A stretch of DNA of 64,000 nucleotides from Paracidovorax cattleyae (GCF_900104515.1 NZ_FNJL01000001.1:62001-126000), one strand, 5' to 3'; shown: positions 1 to 10,517, counted from the first letter of the stretch. The notes: generated from the letters alone by a model not told the origin. Translations and numbers: made by a program.

Positions 1-75
1 CCGCGGCGCTGTACCATCCCGTCCGACGCAGGCCTGCGCCCATTTTTCCATCCAGCCACCTTCCTCCCCGACACC

Positions 76-534
76 ATGAGCATCTACGACAAACTCGCCG
101 CCCTGAACATCACCCTGCCCCCCGTCGCCACGCCGGCCGCGGCCTATGTGCCCTACGTGCAGACGGGCAACCTCGTCTTCCTGAGCGGCCACATCGCACG
201 CAAGGACGGCAAACCATGGGTGGGGCAATTCGGCCGCGACATCGCGACGGAAGACGGCAAGGCCGCGGCACGGGCCGTGGCGATCGACCTGCTGGGCACG
301 CTGCATGCGGCCACGGGCGGCGACCTGAACCGCGTGCAGCGCATCGTGAAGGTGATGAGCCTGGTGAATTCCACGGGCGACTTCACCGAGCAGCACCTGG
401 TGACCAACGGCGCCAGCGAACTGCTGGGCGAAGTGTTCGGCGACAAGGGCAAGCACGCACGCAGCGCCTTCGGCGTGGCGCAGATCCCCATGGGCGCCTG
501 CGTGGAGATCGAGCTGATCGCCGAGCTGGTCTGA
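76..534 (+). CDS. RidA/YjgF-family protein
   Basis: 152 residues, the length of the longer YjgF-type branch of the Rid family. Family members hydrolyse reactive enamine/imine intermediates made by PLP enzymes, or have drifted to other roles. The C-terminal block ARSAFGVAQIPMG (Arg129) followed by CVEIELIAEL (Glu144) matches the conserved substrate-binding Arg and acidic residue. The protein is cytosolic with no signal peptide. The ATG at 76 is used; no strong ribosome site precedes it. A pyridoxal kinase gene follows after 13 bases on the same strand, which suits a PLP-related housekeeping role. The family call is firm; true RidA activity is an inference. Confidence 0.9.
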   Translation: MSIYDKLAALNITLPPVATPAAAYVPYVQTGNLVFLSGHIARKDGKPWVGQFGRDIATEDGKAAARAVAIDLLGTLHAATGGDLNRVQRIVKVMSLVNSTGDFTEQHLVTNGASELLGEVFGDKGKHARSAFGVAQIPMGACVEIELIAELV

Positions 535-547
535 GCGCGGTGTTGCC

Positions 548-1492
548 GTGAGCGCCCCCACCGCCCCGCCCACCATCACGCCCGCCGGGCCGGCCCCGGC
601 CGGGGAAGCGCCCCTGGTGCTCTCCATCCAGTCGCATGTGGCCTTCGGGCACGTGGGCAACGACGCGGCCATGCTGCCGCTGCAACTGCTGGGCATCCAG
701 CCGGTGGCGGTGCACACGGTGCAGTTCTCCAACCACACGGGCTACGGCGAGTTCAAGGGGCAGGTGTTCCCGCCCGCGCACATCGCCGACGTGCTCGACG
801 GCCTGCGCGCGCGTGGCGTGCTCGCGCGCTGCACGGCAGTGCTCTCGGGCTACCTGGGCGATGCCGGCGTGGGCGAGGCCATCCTGGCCGCGGTGCAGGA
901 GATCCGGGCCGTGCGCCCGGGCCTGCGCTACCTGTGCGACCCGGTGATGGGCGACGTGGGCCGGGGCGTGTTCGTGCGGCCGGGCATCCCGGAATTCCTG
1001 CGCCGCCGCGCGCTGGCGCAGGCCAGCATCATCACGCCCAACCAGTACGAATTCGAACTGCTGCACGGCGCGCCGCTGTCTTCGGTGGACGAGGCGGTGG
1101 CCGCCGCGCGCGCGCTGCTGGGCGACGCGGCCGGCACGGGCCCTTCGCTCATCGCCGTGACCAGCCTGCGCACGCCCGACCTGCCGGACGACCGGCTGGC
1201 CACGCTGGCCGTGACGGCGGAAGCCGCCTGGCTGGTGCGCACGCCGTTCATCGACCTGCAGCCTCTGCCCAACGGCATGGGCGATGTGTTCTCGGCCGTG
1301 CTGCTGGGCCACCTGCTGCGCGGCGCGTCCACGCCGGATGCGGTGTCCGGCGCGGTCAGCAGTCTGTATGCGCTGGTGTCGCGCACCGCGCCGGGCCAGC
1401 GCGACCTGCCCCTGGTGACCTTCCGCGATCAGATCGCGCAGCCGTCGGAGCGTTTCGCCGCCGAGGCGGTGGGCACCCCGGCGCAGTCCTGA
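548..1492 (+). CDS. pdxY: pyridoxal kinase PdxY
   Basis: 314 residues; ribokinase-superfamily enzyme that phosphorylates pyridoxal with ATP in the PLP salvage pathway. Visible signatures are the N-terminal SHVAFGHVGN block, HTGYGEFKG, YLCDPVMGD, and the C-terminal NGMGDVFSA loop, where the GxGD Asp is the catalytic base. A Pro/Ala-rich N-terminal extension of about 20 residues makes it slightly longer than E. coli PdxY. The start is a GTG just 13 bases after the ridA-like stop, so the two are probably cotranscribed. Its 3' end faces a chemoreceptor gene across 25 bases that can fold into a hairpin. Confidence 0.92.
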   Translation: MSAPTAPPTITPAGPAPAGEAPLVLSIQSHVAFGHVGNDAAMLPLQLLGIQPVAVHTVQFSNHTGYGEFKGQVFPPAHIADVLDGLRARGVLARCTAVLSGYLGDAGVGEAILAAVQEIRAVRPGLRYLCDPVMGDVGRGVFVRPGIPEFLRRRALAQASIITPNQYEFELLHGAPLSSVDEAVAAARALLGDAAGTGPSLIAVTSLRTPDLPDDRLATLAVTAEAAWLVRTPFIDLQPLPNGMGDVFSAVLLGHLLRGASTPDAVSGAVSSLYALVSRTAPGQRDLPLVTFRDQIAQPSERFAAEAVGTPAQS

Positions 1493-1522
1493 GGCGAGGC
1501 CCCGGCCCCGCGCCGGATCAGG
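1488..1522. terminator. hairpin between convergent pdxY and chemoreceptor genes
   Basis: CCTGA at 1488-1492 pairs with TCAGG at 1518-1522 and GGCG at 1493-1496 with CGCC at 1511-1514. Both stop codons (TGA and, on the other strand, TGA) sit in the arms. There is no T-tract, so the terminator role is inferred from position. Confidence 0.4.
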
Positions 1523-3128
1523 CCGCCAGCCTGCGCGGCCCGCTCCGCACAGGCTGCGGCAGTGCCGCGCCGGCAGCGCCCGGCAGGGCGCGCAGCTTGA
1601 ACACCGACACCGTGCGCGCCAGTTGCTCGGCCTGCTCGCGCAGGCTCTGGGCGGCGGCAGCGCTTTCCTCCACCAGCGCGGCGTTCTGCTGCGTCGTCTG
1701 GTCCAGCCCTCCCACGGATTCGTTCACCTGCCCGATGCCGGCGCTCTGCTCGGTCGCCGCGGCAGTGATCTCGCCGATCATGTCGCTGACGTGCTGCACC
1801 GAGCGCACGACGTCCTGCATGGTGGCGCCGGCATCCTGCACCAGCCGGCTCCCGGCCTCCACGCGCTCCACCGAAGTCCCGATCAGCTGCTTGATCTCCC
1901 GTGCGGCGGTGGCGCTGCGCTGCGCCAAGGCGCGCACCTCCGCCGCCACCACGGCGAAGCCGCGGCCCTGCTCCCCCGCGCGCGCCGCCTCCACGGCGGC
2001 GTTCAGGGCCAGGATGTTGGTCTGGAAGGCGATGCCGTCGATCACGCCGATGATGTCGGCGATCCGGCGGCTGCTCTGGTGGATGTCCTCCATGGTGGAG
2101 ACCACCTGCGTGACCACGTCGCCGCCGCGCTGCGCCACGCTGCGGGCGTTGGCCGCGAGTCCGCTGGCCTGCTGCGCGCTGCCCGCGCTCTGCTGCAGGG
2201 TGCTGGTGAGCTGCTCCATGGCCGCAGCCGTCTCCTGCAGGCTGCTGGAGGCCTGCTCGGTGCGCACGGACAGGTCATGGTTGCCGGTGGCGATCTCGGC
2301 ACTGGCGATGGCGATGCTGTCGGTGCTCTGGCGCACCTGCCGCACCACGCCCGAGAGCGCTTCGCCCATCGCACCGAGCGATTGCAGCAGCTCGCCGAAC
2401 TCGTCGCCGCCGCCCTGCGGCACGGGCGAGGCCAGGTCGCCGCTGGCAATGCGCGCCGCCACGGCATTGGCCTCGGCCAGCGGCCTCTGGATGCTGCGGA
2501 TCAGCACCACGCTGCCCGCCACGATGCCCGCCAGCAGGAGCACCAGTCCCGCGACCGCGCCCAGCAGGATGCGCTGTAGCGATGCGATCGTCCGGTCACG
2601 CAGCGCATCGGCGGCTTCGGCCTGCGACTGCGCGAAATCCCGCAGGAGCTGCAGGTAGGTGGCCACGGTGGGCTGGTAGCGCTGCAGCACCAGGGCACGG
2701 GCTTCGTCCCGCTGCCCGGCGGCAGCCAGCCTGCCGGCCTCGCCGCGCAGGTCCAGCGTGGCCTGGCGCGCCGCCGCGATCCTCGCCATCTGCTCCCGGT
2801 CCCGCGCGGAGAGATCCATGCCGGACAGCATCTTCTGGGTTTCGGAAATGCGCGCGGACGTGGCGGCGACCGTTTCCTTGAACTGCGCCTCCAGCAGGGG
2901 GTCGGCGGTGAGCGCGACAGCCAGGGTGCGGGCCGCGTTGGTCTCCGTGAGACCGGCCCAGCGCAGGGCCGCCTGGGAGCGCTTTTCCATCTCGTCGCGC
3001 GCAGCTTCGGCCAGGGCCTGCTCGCGCTGGTAGCGCACGGCGGCAACGCCGAGCACCGTGGACAGCATGGCCACCAGCAGGGCGACGGCGATCCAGAGCT
3101 TGTGGATGACCCGCAGTGATCGTTGCAT
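1518..3128 (-). CDS. methyl-accepting chemotaxis protein
   Basis: 536 residues from the ATG at 3128, which is preceded by AAAAGGAG; an upstream in-frame ATG at 3191 lacks such a site. Transmembrane segments lie at about residues 10-31 and 185-209, framing a periplasmic four-helix-type sensor of about 150 residues. A HAMP domain follows, then a signalling hairpin with the conserved tip [19 protein letters not shown] near residues 361-380. The C-terminus ends in ...RSGPRRLAA without the WETF-type docking pentapeptide. It passes ligand occupancy to CheA/CheW; the ligand cannot be read from sequence. A second, different receptor gene lies directly upstream on the same strand. Confidence 0.93.
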   Translation of the reverse strand: MQRSLRVIHKLWIAVALLVAMLSTVLGVAAVRYQREQALAEAARDEMEKRSQAALRWAGLTETNAARTLAVALTADPLLEAQFKETVAATSARISETQKMLSGMDLSARDREQMARIAAARQATLDLRGEAGRLAAAGQRDEARALVLQRYQPTVATYLQLLRDFAQSQAEAADALRDRTIASLQRILLGAVAGLVLLLAGIVAGSVVLIRSIQRPLAEANAVAARIASGDLASPVPQGGGDEFGELLQSLGAMGEALSGVVRQVRQSTDSIAIASAEIATGNHDLSVRTEQASSSLQETAAAMEQLTSTLQQSAGSAQQASGLAANARSVAQRGGDVVTQVVSTMEDIHQSSRRIADIIGVIDGIAFQTNILALNAAVEAARAGEQGRGFAVVAAEVRALAQRSATAAREIKQLIGTSVERVEAGSRLVQDAGATMQDVVRSVQHVSDMIGEITAAATEQSAGIGQVNESVGGLDQTTQQNAALVEESAAAAQSLREQAEQLARTVSVFKLRALPGAAGAALPQPVRSGPRRLAA

Positions 3129-3251
3129 GGCGGACTCCTTTTCTTCATACCGGGCCGGCCACCCGCCCCGTCGGCTGAAGCCATCGTGCATGAAGCGGCG
3201 TCCGGAGCGCTCGGTGTTTACACCAGAGCCAGGCGGAACCGCCCGCCAGGT

Positions 3252-5069
3252 TCAGAAGGTTTCCCAGTCGTCGTCGCTCTGGCTGGCCTTGCGCGGCGCC
3301 GCAGGGGGCTGCGGCGCGGGCGCCTGGGCCACGGATGCCGCCGGTGCCGGGCGGGCGGGCAGCGCGGGCGCCTTGCCGGCAGCCGGCCTGGCGACGGCCG
3401 GCGTGCGCGGCCGGGCGGGGGCGGCGACGGCAGGGCGCGTGGATGCCGGAGGGAACACGGGCGCAGACATGGCCTTGGCGGCAGGCGGCGGGACGGGCGC
3501 GGAAGCGGGGGGAATGCCTGCCATGCCGCCGTCGCGCAGCCGGAATGCGGACACCACATCGGCCAGCATGGCCGCCTGCGTCTTGAGCGAGCCGGCCGCG
3601 GCCGCGGCCTCCTCGACCAGGGCTGCGTTCTGCTGCGTCACCTGGTCCATCTGGCCGATGGCCTGGCTCACCTGTTCGATGCCCGTGCTCTGCTCGGCGC
3701 TCGCGGCGCTGATCTCGCCCATGATGTCCGCCACGCGCCGGATGCTGTCCACCACGGTTTCCATGGTGCGCCCGGCCTGCGCGACCTGCTGGGAGCCCTC
3801 GTCCACCCTGGCCACGGAATCGCCAATCAGCGCCTTGATGTCCTTGGCGGCCTCGGCGCTGCGTCCCGCGAGCGCGCGCACTTCGCTGGCCACGACCGCG
3901 AAGCCGCGGCCCTGCTCGCCGGCCCGCGCCGCCTCCACGGCCGCATTCAGCGCCAGGATGTTGGTCTGGAACGCGATGCCGTCGATCACCCCGATGATGT
4001 CCGCGATGCGGCGGGAGGAGGCATCGATGGCGCCCATGGTCTGCACCACGCCGGCCACTACCTGCCCGCCCTCGCCGGCCACCTGCGAAGCGTGGGCCGC
4101 CAGCTGGTTGGCGTGCCGGGCGCTGTCGGCGTTCTGCCGCACGGCGCTGGTGAGCTGTTCGATGGAGGCGGCCGTCTGCTGCAGGGCGCTCGCCTGCCGC
4201 TCGGTGCGCGCGGACAGGTCCTGGTTGCCCGCATCGATTTCCCGCGCGGCGATGGCGATGCTGTCGGCGCCCTGGCGCACGCGGCCCGTGACCTGGGCCA
4301 GGTTGTCGTTCATCTGCCGCAGGGCATCCAGCACCTGCCCGGTCTCGTCGCGTCCGCCGGGGGCGACGGAACTCGTGAGGTCGTTGTCCGCCACGGCGCG
4401 CGCGACACGCACCGCCTCGCCAAGCGGGCGCGTGATGCCGCGCGTGATCCACCAGCCCAGGCCCGAGCCCAGGATCAGGGCCAGCACGGTGGCGACCGCC
4501 ACGCCAATGCGGGTCTCCGCGTAGCCGGATTCCACCTGCCCCAGGGCGGCATCAATGTTCTCCCTCTGCTTGTTCAACAGCTTCTGAACCGTTTCGAGGA
4601 ACTGCGCCGTGATGGACTGAAACTCCTGTGCGAACATGCGCTGCGCGTCTTCCATCCGCCCTTCGCGCTTGGCCTTGTAGATCTCGTCGCGACTTGCCAG
4701 GAAGTTCGTGCGCGCCTTCTGGATGTCAGCCATCAGGGCCTTCTCCTCCTCGGCTGTCAGGAGCGCCTCGAGGCGCTTGAGCATGTCCGCAGACTGCCGC
4801 GAAGAGACAGCGGCCTCCTCCGCGAACGCGTCGTTCAGGGAGGTATCGCTGCTTCGGGCCACGGCTTTGGTCCGCTGGACGCTCGTGTGGATGTTGCGGG
4901 CCCAGTCACTGATCAGCCGTTCCTTGACGAGCGACTCCGAAGCGACGCCCTTCACGGCATGGACCATCGCCCCCATATTGGTCAGACCCAGCATGTTCAT
5001 CACGAACATGACGAGCAGGATGAGAGCGAATCCCAGCGCGAGGCGGGTGGCGATTTTCAGATCTTTCAC
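3252..5069 (-). CDS. methyl-accepting chemotaxis protein with C-terminal docking motif
   Basis: About 605 residues from a GTG at 5069 (AGGAG ten bases upstream, protein starting VKDLKIATRL); an ATG at 5093 is the alternative. Transmembrane helices are near residues 7-27 and 187-208, followed by HAMP and a signalling tip ([19 protein letters not shown]) near 360-380. The last ~95 residues are a Pro/Ala-rich flexible linker ending in DDDWETF, a close match to the NWETF pentapeptide that docks CheR/CheB in enteric receptors. The neighbouring receptor lacks this tail, so this protein may serve as the adaptation platform. Ligand unknown. Confidence 0.93.
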   Translation of the reverse strand: MKDLKIATRLALGFALILLVMFVMNMLGLTNMGAMVHAVKGVASESLVKERLISDWARNIHTSVQRTKAVARSSDTSLNDAFAEEAAVSSRQSADMLKRLEALLTAEEEKALMADIQKARTNFLASRDEIYKAKREGRMEDAQRMFAQEFQSITAQFLETVQKLLNKQRENIDAALGQVESGYAETRIGVAVATVLALILGSGLGWWITRGITRPLGEAVRVARAVADNDLTSSVAPGGRDETGQVLDALRQMNDNLAQVTGRVRQGADSIAIAAREIDAGNQDLSARTERQASALQQTAASIEQLTSAVRQNADSARHANQLAAHASQVAGEGGQVVAGVVQTMGAIDASSRRIADIIGVIDGIAFQTNILALNAAVEAARAGEQGRGFAVVASEVRALAGRSAEAAKDIKALIGDSVARVDEGSQQVAQAGRTMETVVDSIRRVADIMGEISAASAEQSTGIEQVSQAIGQMDQVTQQNAALVEEAAAAAGSLKTQAAMLADVVSAFRLRDGGMAGIPPASAPVPPPAAKAMSAPVFPPASTRPAVAAPARPRTPAVARPAAGKAPALPARPAPAASVAQAPAPQPPAAPRKASQSDDDWETF

Positions 5070-5217
5070 GGTGAGGCTGCTCCTGGCGCGCATTTTGACG
5101 ATGCACGGCCCGGCAGCCGCCGCCTCCGGTGGCCGTGCGAACAGATAGTGCATTGATACAAGCAGAAACACCACTCCGCATTAACACCGTGCTCCTGTCG
5201 CGATGCGGCGGCGCAAC

Positions 5218-5245
5218 AAAAAGGGCCGCCAATACCTGGCGGCCC
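5218..5245 (-). terminator. rho-independent terminator of the parC operon
   Basis: Perfect 9-bp stem: 5223-5231 pairs with 5237-5245 (GGGCCGCCA / TGGCGGCCC) with a 5-base loop. On the minus strand it is followed by TTTTTGTTG, about 25 bases past the parC stop. Confidence 0.85.
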
Positions 5246-5269
5246 TCCGAAAGCTATGTTCGCGAGGCT

Positions 5270-7627
5270 TTACTCGACGCGCTGCACGGCGTTGGGCTTG
5301 AATCCCAGGTCCGCCGCCTTGCCCTTGCGCCCGCGGGGGAAGCGCGCATTGTTGAGGCTGCGGATCTCCAGCGTCTCGTCGCGCTCCTTGCCTCCGCGGC
5401 CCACGCCCGCGATGCGCACGCTGCGCGTGTAGGCCGCAGCGCCCGCCAGCGTGTCCTTGGGCTCGAGGTCGATGAGCATCAGGCCGCGGCCGCCGTTGGC
5501 CATCTGCTTGAGTTCGGTGATCTCGAAAGTCAGGATGCGCCCGCCCGTCGAGGCGCAGCACACATGCGTCGCAGGGGCGAGCGCCTGGCTGCCGCTGGTG
5601 AAAGCCGCGTGCGACGGCCGGCACAGTTGCTCGCCCTCGCCCAGCGAGACGAAGGCCTTGCCGCCGCGGTTGCGCGCCGTCATGTGCTCCACGGCGGCGA
5701 TGAAGCCGTAGCCGCCCGAGCCCGCCAGCAGCAGGGCCGCGTTCGCGGGGCCCGCGAAATAGTGCACCGGCTGCGTGCCGGCCTCCAGGTCGATCAGCGT
5801 GGTGATGGGCTGGCCGTCGCCGCGCGCGCCGGGCAGTTGGGAGACGGCCACGGAATACACGCGGCCGTTGCTGCCGAAGGCGATGAGCGTATCGACGGTG
5901 CGGCACTCGAAGGTGCCGTAGAGCGCGTCGCCGGACTTGAAGGCGAAGGTGCCTGCATCATGGCCGTGGCCCTGGCGCGCGCGCACCCAGCCCTTCTGCG
6001 AGACGACCACCGTCACGGGCTCGTCGACCACTTTCACTTCGGCCGTGGCGCGCTTGTCGGCCTGGATGAGCGTGCGGCGCGCGTCGGCGAACTGCTTCGC
6101 GTCCGCCTCGATCTCCTTGACCATCAGGCGGCGCAGCGACGCGAGGTTGGCGAGGATGTCCTCGAGCTTGCCCTGCTCCTCGCGCAGTTCCTTGAGCTCC
6201 TGCTCGATCTTGATGGCTTCGAGCCGCGCGAGCTGGCGCAGGCGGATTTCCAGGATGTCCTCGGCCTGCCGGTCCGACAGGTGGAAGCGCGCCATCAGCG
6301 CGGCCTTGGGCTCGTCGCTGGCGCGGATGATGGCGATCACCTCGTCGATGTTGAGCAGCACGGTCTGCCGCCCCTCGAGGATGTGGATGCGGTCCAGCAC
6401 CTTGGCGAGGCGGTGCTGGCTGCGCCGCGCGATGGTCTGCTGGCGGAAGGCGATCCACTCCTCCAGCATGCGCCGCAGCGACTTCTGCACGGGCTTGCCG
6501 TCCAGGCCCACCATGGTCAGGTTGATGGGCGCGGAGGTTTCCAGGCTGGTGTGCGCCAGCAGCGTGGTGATCAGTTCCTGCTGCGGCACCTTGCCCGTCT
6601 TGGGCTCGAACACGATGCGCACGGGTGCATCCTTGCTCGATTCGTCGCGCACCACGTCCAGCACGCCCAGCACCGTGGCCTTGAGCTGCGTCTGCTCCTG
6701 CGAGAGCGCCTTCTTGCCGGCCTTGACCTTGGGATTGGTGAGCTCCTCGATCTCCTCCAGCACCTTCTGCGCGGAAACGCCGGGCGGCAACTCGGTGACC
6801 ACCATCTGCCACTGGCCGCGGGCCAGGTCCTCGATCTTCCAGCGCGCCCGCACCTTGAGGCTGCCGCGCCCCGTGCGGTAGGCGTCCTGGATGTCGCCGG
6901 GGCTGCTGATGATCTGGCCGCCGCCCGGATAGTCCGGGCCCGGCACCATCGCGGCGAGCTCCTCGTCGGCGAGCTTCGGGTTCTTCACCAGCGCCACGCA
7001 CGCATCGGCGACCTCGCGCAGGTTGTGGCTGGGGATCTCGGTGGCCAGGCCCACGGCGATGCCGCTCGCACCGTTGAGCAGCGCGAACGGCAGGCGCGCG
7101 GGCAACTGCCGCGGCTCTTCGGTGGAGCCGTCGTAGTTGGGCACGAAATCGACCGTCCCCTGGTCGATCTCGTCGAGCAGCAGGCTGGCGATGCGCGTGA
7201 GCCGCGCCTCGGTGTAGCGCATGGCCGCGGCGCCGTCGCCATCGCGGCTGCCGAAGTTGCCCTGGCCGTCGATGAGCGGATAGCGCTGGCTGAAATCCTG
7301 CGCCAGCCGCACCAGCGCGTCGTAGGCCGACTGGTCGCCGTGCGGATGGAAGCGGCCCAGCACGTCGCCCACCACGCGGGCGCTCTTCACCGGCTTGGCC
7401 GGCACGTTGCGGGTGGGTCCGCCGTAGGCCAGGCCCATGCGCTCCATCGCGAAGAGGATGCGGCGCTGCACCGGCTTCATGCCGTCGCACACGTCCGGCA
7501 GCGCGCGGCCCTTCACCACGGAGAGCGCGTACTCCAGGTAGGCGCGCTGCGCGTAGCCGGCCAGGCCCAGGTGGTCGCCGGACTCGGGCTGGGAGAAGTC
7601 GAGGGTGGGTTGGTCGTTGTCGCTCAT
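5270..7627 (-). CDS. parC: DNA topoisomerase IV subunit A
   Basis: 785 residues, starting [10 protein letters not shown] at 7627. It is the breakage-reunion subunit of topoisomerase IV, which decatenates daughter chromosomes with ParE. The N-terminal domain shows the type IIA signatures ([33 protein letters not shown]) and the catalytic Tyr138 in [11 protein letters not shown]. The C-terminal part forms a beta-propeller shorter than that of GyrA, and the canonical GyrA box is not seen, supporting ParC over GyrA. It is the last gene of parE - lytic transglycosylase - parC and is closed by a strong terminator. Confidence 0.95.
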   Translation of the reverse strand: MSDNDQPTLDFSQPESGDHLGLAGYAQRAYLEYALSVVKGRALPDVCDGMKPVQRRILFAMERMGLAYGGPTRNVPAKPVKSARVVGDVLGRFHPHGDQSAYDALVRLAQDFSQRYPLIDGQGNFGSRDGDGAAAMRYTEARLTRIASLLLDEIDQGTVDFVPNYDGSTEEPRQLPARLPFALLNGASGIAVGLATEIPSHNLREVADACVALVKNPKLADEELAAMVPGPDYPGGGQIISSPGDIQDAYRTGRGSLKVRARWKIEDLARGQWQMVVTELPPGVSAQKVLEEIEELTNPKVKAGKKALSQEQTQLKATVLGVLDVVRDESSKDAPVRIVFEPKTGKVPQQELITTLLAHTSLETSAPINLTMVGLDGKPVQKSLRRMLEEWIAFRQQTIARRSQHRLAKVLDRIHILEGRQTVLLNIDEVIAIIRASDEPKAALMARFHLSDRQAEDILEIRLRQLARLEAIKIEQELKELREEQGKLEDILANLASLRRLMVKEIEADAKQFADARRTLIQADKRATAEVKVVDEPVTVVVSQKGWVRARQGHGHDAGTFAFKSGDALYGTFECRTVDTLIAFGSNGRVYSVAVSQLPGARGDGQPITTLIDLEAGTQPVHYFAGPANAALLLAGSGGYGFIAAVEHMTARNRGGKAFVSLGEGEQLCRPSHAAFTSGSQALAPATHVCCASTGGRILTFEITELKQMANGGRGLMLIDLEPKDTLAGAAAYTRSVRIAGVGRGGKERDETLEIRSLNNARFPRGRKGKAADLGFKPNAVQRVE

Positions 7628-7688
7628 GCGTCGTGAAGGATGGAAAGAGGAACGCGGCGGACGGTGCGCCGCGGTGTCGTTCGGAAGA

Positions 7689-8531
7689 TCAGGGCGTGCC
7701 CCGGGCCACGGGCGCCGCGAGCTCCATGCGCACCCGGCCGGCCGCGGCACCGCGCCCCTCTGCCACGGGCGCCGGAGCCGCCGCCGCGGGCTTGAGCAGG
7801 GCGTAGAGCCCCAGCACGCTCTTCACGTAGTTCTGCGTTTCCCGGTAGGCGGGAATGCGGCGGCCGGCGCGCTGCACGGCGCCCTCGCCCGCGTTGTAGG
7901 CGGCCAGCGCCAGGTCCAGCCGGCCCTCGAAGAGGTCGATCAGGTGGCGCAGGTAGCGCGCGCCGGCCGCGATGTTCGTGCCCGGGTCGGTGAGCTTCTG
8001 CTCCACCGAACGCTTCGCCTCGCGCGAGACGCCGAAGCGTTCTGCCGTGGCCGGCATCACCTGCATGAGTCCTACCGCGCCGCGCGGCGACACCGCCTGC
8101 GGATCGAATCCCGATTCGGTGGCGATCACGGCCTGCAGCAGTTCGTAGTCGAGCCCGTGCTGGTTCGCCGAGGCACGCAGGAAATGCTTCACGCGCTTGA
8201 CCTCGGGCGCGATGTCGAAATAGGCCAGGCGCCGCGCACTCTCCGGCGTGGCCCCCGGCGCCACGCCGGGCGGCACGAGGCCTATGCCCGTCGAGCGCCC
8301 GTCCCTGGTGGAATCGAACACGTCGCCACGGAAGAACAGGCTGTAGCGCTCGTCGATGCGCTCGGCCGCGAAATGCGTCACGCCGCGCTCGTCCACGTAG
8401 GCCCACAGGTCCGCATGGGCGGACTGCACCGGCAGCCACAGCGCCAGCCCCAGCGCGGTCGTCCGCGCGCACGCGGCCAGCTGCCGCCGCAGACCTGCCG
8501 CCATGCCACCCATGGAGCGCCGCGCGGCCAT
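7689..8531 (-). CDS. lytic transglycosylase (Slt domain) in the topoisomerase IV operon
   Basis: 280 residues. An N-terminal signal peptide (hydrophobic to about residue 38, cleavage near AHA-D) is followed by a DUF4124-like segment ([12 protein letters not shown]). Then comes an SLT domain with the catalytic Glu139 in ATESGFDP and the typical [10 protein letters not shown] and AYNAGEGAV motifs. The enzyme cleaves the MurNAc-GlcNAc bond of peptidoglycan in the periplasm, forming 1,6-anhydroMurNAc. The ATG at 8531 begins three bases after the parE stop, and parC follows after 61 bases, so it is cotranscribed with both topoisomerase subunits. It is full length and not fused to anything. Confidence 0.92.
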   Translation of the reverse strand: MAARRSMGGMAAGLRRQLAACARTTALGLALWLPVQSAHADLWAYVDERGVTHFAAERIDERYSLFFRGDVFDSTRDGRSTGIGLVPPGVAPGATPESARRLAYFDIAPEVKRVKHFLRASANQHGLDYELLQAVIATESGFDPQAVSPRGAVGLMQVMPATAERFGVSREAKRSVEQKLTDPGTNIAAGARYLRHLIDLFEGRLDLALAAYNAGEGAVQRAGRRIPAYRETQNYVKSVLGLYALLKPAAAAPAPVAEGRGAAAGRVRMELAAPVARGTP

Positions 8532-8534
8532 GGC

Positions 8535-10517
8535 TCAGATGTCCACTTCCACGGCGTCGCCGTGCAGTTCCATGAGCTCGCGCCGCGCGGCCGCCTCGCC
8601 CTTGCCCATGAGCTTGGTGATGAGGCCCTCGGTCTCGGCGAAGCCCAGGTCGCCCAGCTGCACGGGCAGCAGGCGGCGGGTGTCGGGGTTGAGCGTGGTT
8701 TCCCAGAGCTGCTCGGCGTTCATTTCGCCCAGGCCCTTGAAGCGGCTGATCTGGCACTTCTCGCGCGCCACGCCATCCTTGGCGCACTTGTCCAGAATGG
8801 CCTCCAGTTCGCCGTCGTCCAGCGCATACACCTTGGAGGCCGGCTTCTTGCCGCGCGCCGGCACGTCCACGCGGTAGAGCGGCGGGCGCGCCACGTAGAT
8901 GTGGCCGGTCTCGATCAGCTTGGGGAAATGGCGGAAGAACAGCGTGAGCAGGAGCACCTGGATGTGCGAGCCGTCCACGTCGGCATCCGACAGGATGCAG
9001 ACCTTGCCGTAGCGCAGGCCGGAGAGGTCCGGCGTGTCGTTGGGGCCGTGCGGGTCCACGCCCAGCGCCACGGAAATGTCGTGGATTTCGGTGTTGGCGA
9101 ACAGCCGGTCGCGGTCCACCTCCCAGGTGTTGAGCACCTTGCCGCGCAGCGGCAGCACGGCCTGGCACTCCTTGTCGCGGCCCATCTTGGCGCTGCCGCC
9201 GGCGGAGTCGCCCTCCACCAGAAACACCTCGTTGTGCGACAGGTCGCGGCTTTCACAGTCGGTGAGCTTGCCGGGCAGCACGGCCACGCCGGAGCCCTTT
9301 TTCTTCTCGACCTTCTGGCCAGCCTTCTGGCGGGTCTGAGCGGCCTTGATGGCGAGCTCGGCGAGCTTGCGGCCGTAGTCCACATGCTGGTGCAGCCACA
9401 GCTCGAGGGCGGGCCGCACGAAGTTGGACACCAGCCGCACCGCGTCGCGGGAGTTCAGCTTCTCCTTCACCTGGCCCTGGAACTGCGGGTCCAGCACCTT
9501 GGCCGACAGCACGTACGAGGCGCGCGCGAACACGTCCTCGGGCAGCAGCTTCACGCCCTTGGGCAGCAGGGAATGCAGCTCGATGAAGCTCTTCACGGCC
9601 TGGAACAGGCCGTCGCGCAGGCCCGCGTCGTGCGTGCCGCCCGCGCTGGTGGGAATCAGGTTGACATAACTCTCGCGCACCGGCGCGCCTTCATCGGTGA
9701 AGCCCACGCACCATGCGGCGCCCTCGCCTTCGGCGAAGCTCTCGTTGTGGCGGTCGGCATAGCCCTCGCCCTCGAAGAGCGGGATCACCGGGTCGGCCGA
9801 CAGGCTCTGGCCCAGGTAGTCGCGCAGGCCGCCCTTGTATTGCCAGGTCTGCGTTTCCTTCGTCTTCTCGTTGACCAGCGACACCGTCACGCCCGGCATC
9901 AGCACGGCCTTGCTGCGCAGCAGGTGCACCAGTTCGTGCATCGGCAGCACGGTCGATTCGAAATACCTCCCGTCCGGCCAGACGCGCACCGTGGTGCCCT
10001 GGCGGCGCTCGCCCGCGGCCAGCGGCCGGGCCGTGAGCGGCTCGGTGACATCGCCGCCCTCGAACACGAGGCGCGCGATCTGCCCGTCGCGGTGCGTCGT
10101 GGCCTCCAGCCGCAGCGCCAGGGCGTTGGTGACCGAGACGCCCACGCCGTGCAGGCCGCCCGAGAAACTGTAGGCACCGCCCTTGCCCTTGTCGAACTTG
10201 CCGCCCGCGTGCAGCCGCGTGAAGACCAGCTCGATCACGGGGGCCTTCTCCTCGGGGTGCAGGCCGAACGGAATGCCGCGCCCGTCGTCCTCGATGCCCA
10301 CGGAGCCGTCGGAGTGCAGGGTGACCTTGATGCGCTTGCCGTGCCCGGCCAGGGCCTCGTCGGCCGCGTTGTCGAGCACTTCCTGGATGATGTGCAGCGG
10401 GTTGTCCGTGCGCGTGTACATGCCCGGCCGCTGCTTCACGGGCTCCAGGCCCTTGAGCACGCGGATCGAACCTTCGGAATAGTCGCTGGGCGAAACGGAA
10501 GAGGGTTTGGCTGCCAT
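8535..10517 (-). CDS. parE: DNA topoisomerase IV subunit B
   Basis: 660 residues from the ATG at 10517 (MAAKPSSVSP). It is the GHKL ATPase subunit of topoisomerase IV. Visible elements are the ATP-binding QEVLDNAADEA, GDGRGIPFG-type loops, and the TOPRIM motif LVEGDSAGGSAKMGRD. The length fits ParE (~630-660) and excludes the ~870-residue GyrB of this group, which carries an insert absent here. The start codon lies only 8 bases after a TACAAT hexamer on the same strand and has no Shine-Dalgarno sequence, so the mRNA may be leaderless. It is the first gene of the parE-LT-parC operon. Confidence 0.94.
   Translation of the reverse strand: MAAKPSSVSPSDYSEGSIRVLKGLEPVKQRPGMYTRTDNPLHIIQEVLDNAADEALAGHGKRIKVTLHSDGSVGIEDDGRGIPFGLHPEEKAPVIELVFTRLHAGGKFDKGKGGAYSFSGGLHGVGVSVTNALALRLEATTHRDGQIARLVFEGGDVTEPLTARPLAAGERRQGTTVRVWPDGRYFESTVLPMHELVHLLRSKAVLMPGVTVSLVNEKTKETQTWQYKGGLRDYLGQSLSADPVIPLFEGEGYADRHNESFAEGEGAAWCVGFTDEGAPVRESYVNLIPTSAGGTHDAGLRDGLFQAVKSFIELHSLLPKGVKLLPEDVFARASYVLSAKVLDPQFQGQVKEKLNSRDAVRLVSNFVRPALELWLHQHVDYGRKLAELAIKAAQTRQKAGQKVEKKKGSGVAVLPGKLTDCESRDLSHNEVFLVEGDSAGGSAKMGRDKECQAVLPLRGKVLNTWEVDRDRLFANTEIHDISVALGVDPHGPNDTPDLSGLRYGKVCILSDADVDGSHIQVLLLTLFFRHFPKLIETGHIYVARPPLYRVDVPARGKKPASKVYALDDGELEAILDKCAKDGVAREKCQISRFKGLGEMNAEQLWETTLNPDTRRLLPVQLGDLGFAETEGLITKLMGKGEAAARRELMELHGDAVEVDI

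Noticed and set aside
3129-3251. A sigma-28 flagellar promoter (TAAA...GCCG) before the first chemoreceptor gene
   Set aside because: The spacing is 17 rather than about 15 and the -10 half matches only GCCG, so I did not annotate it.
5129-7636. An 835-codon plus-strand frame opposite parC
   Set aside because: Same composition artefact; the ParC reading has full family motifs and a terminator.
8535-10517. Calling the ATPase subunit GyrB
   Set aside because: 660 residues without the long GyrB insert, and operon linkage with parC, indicate ParE.
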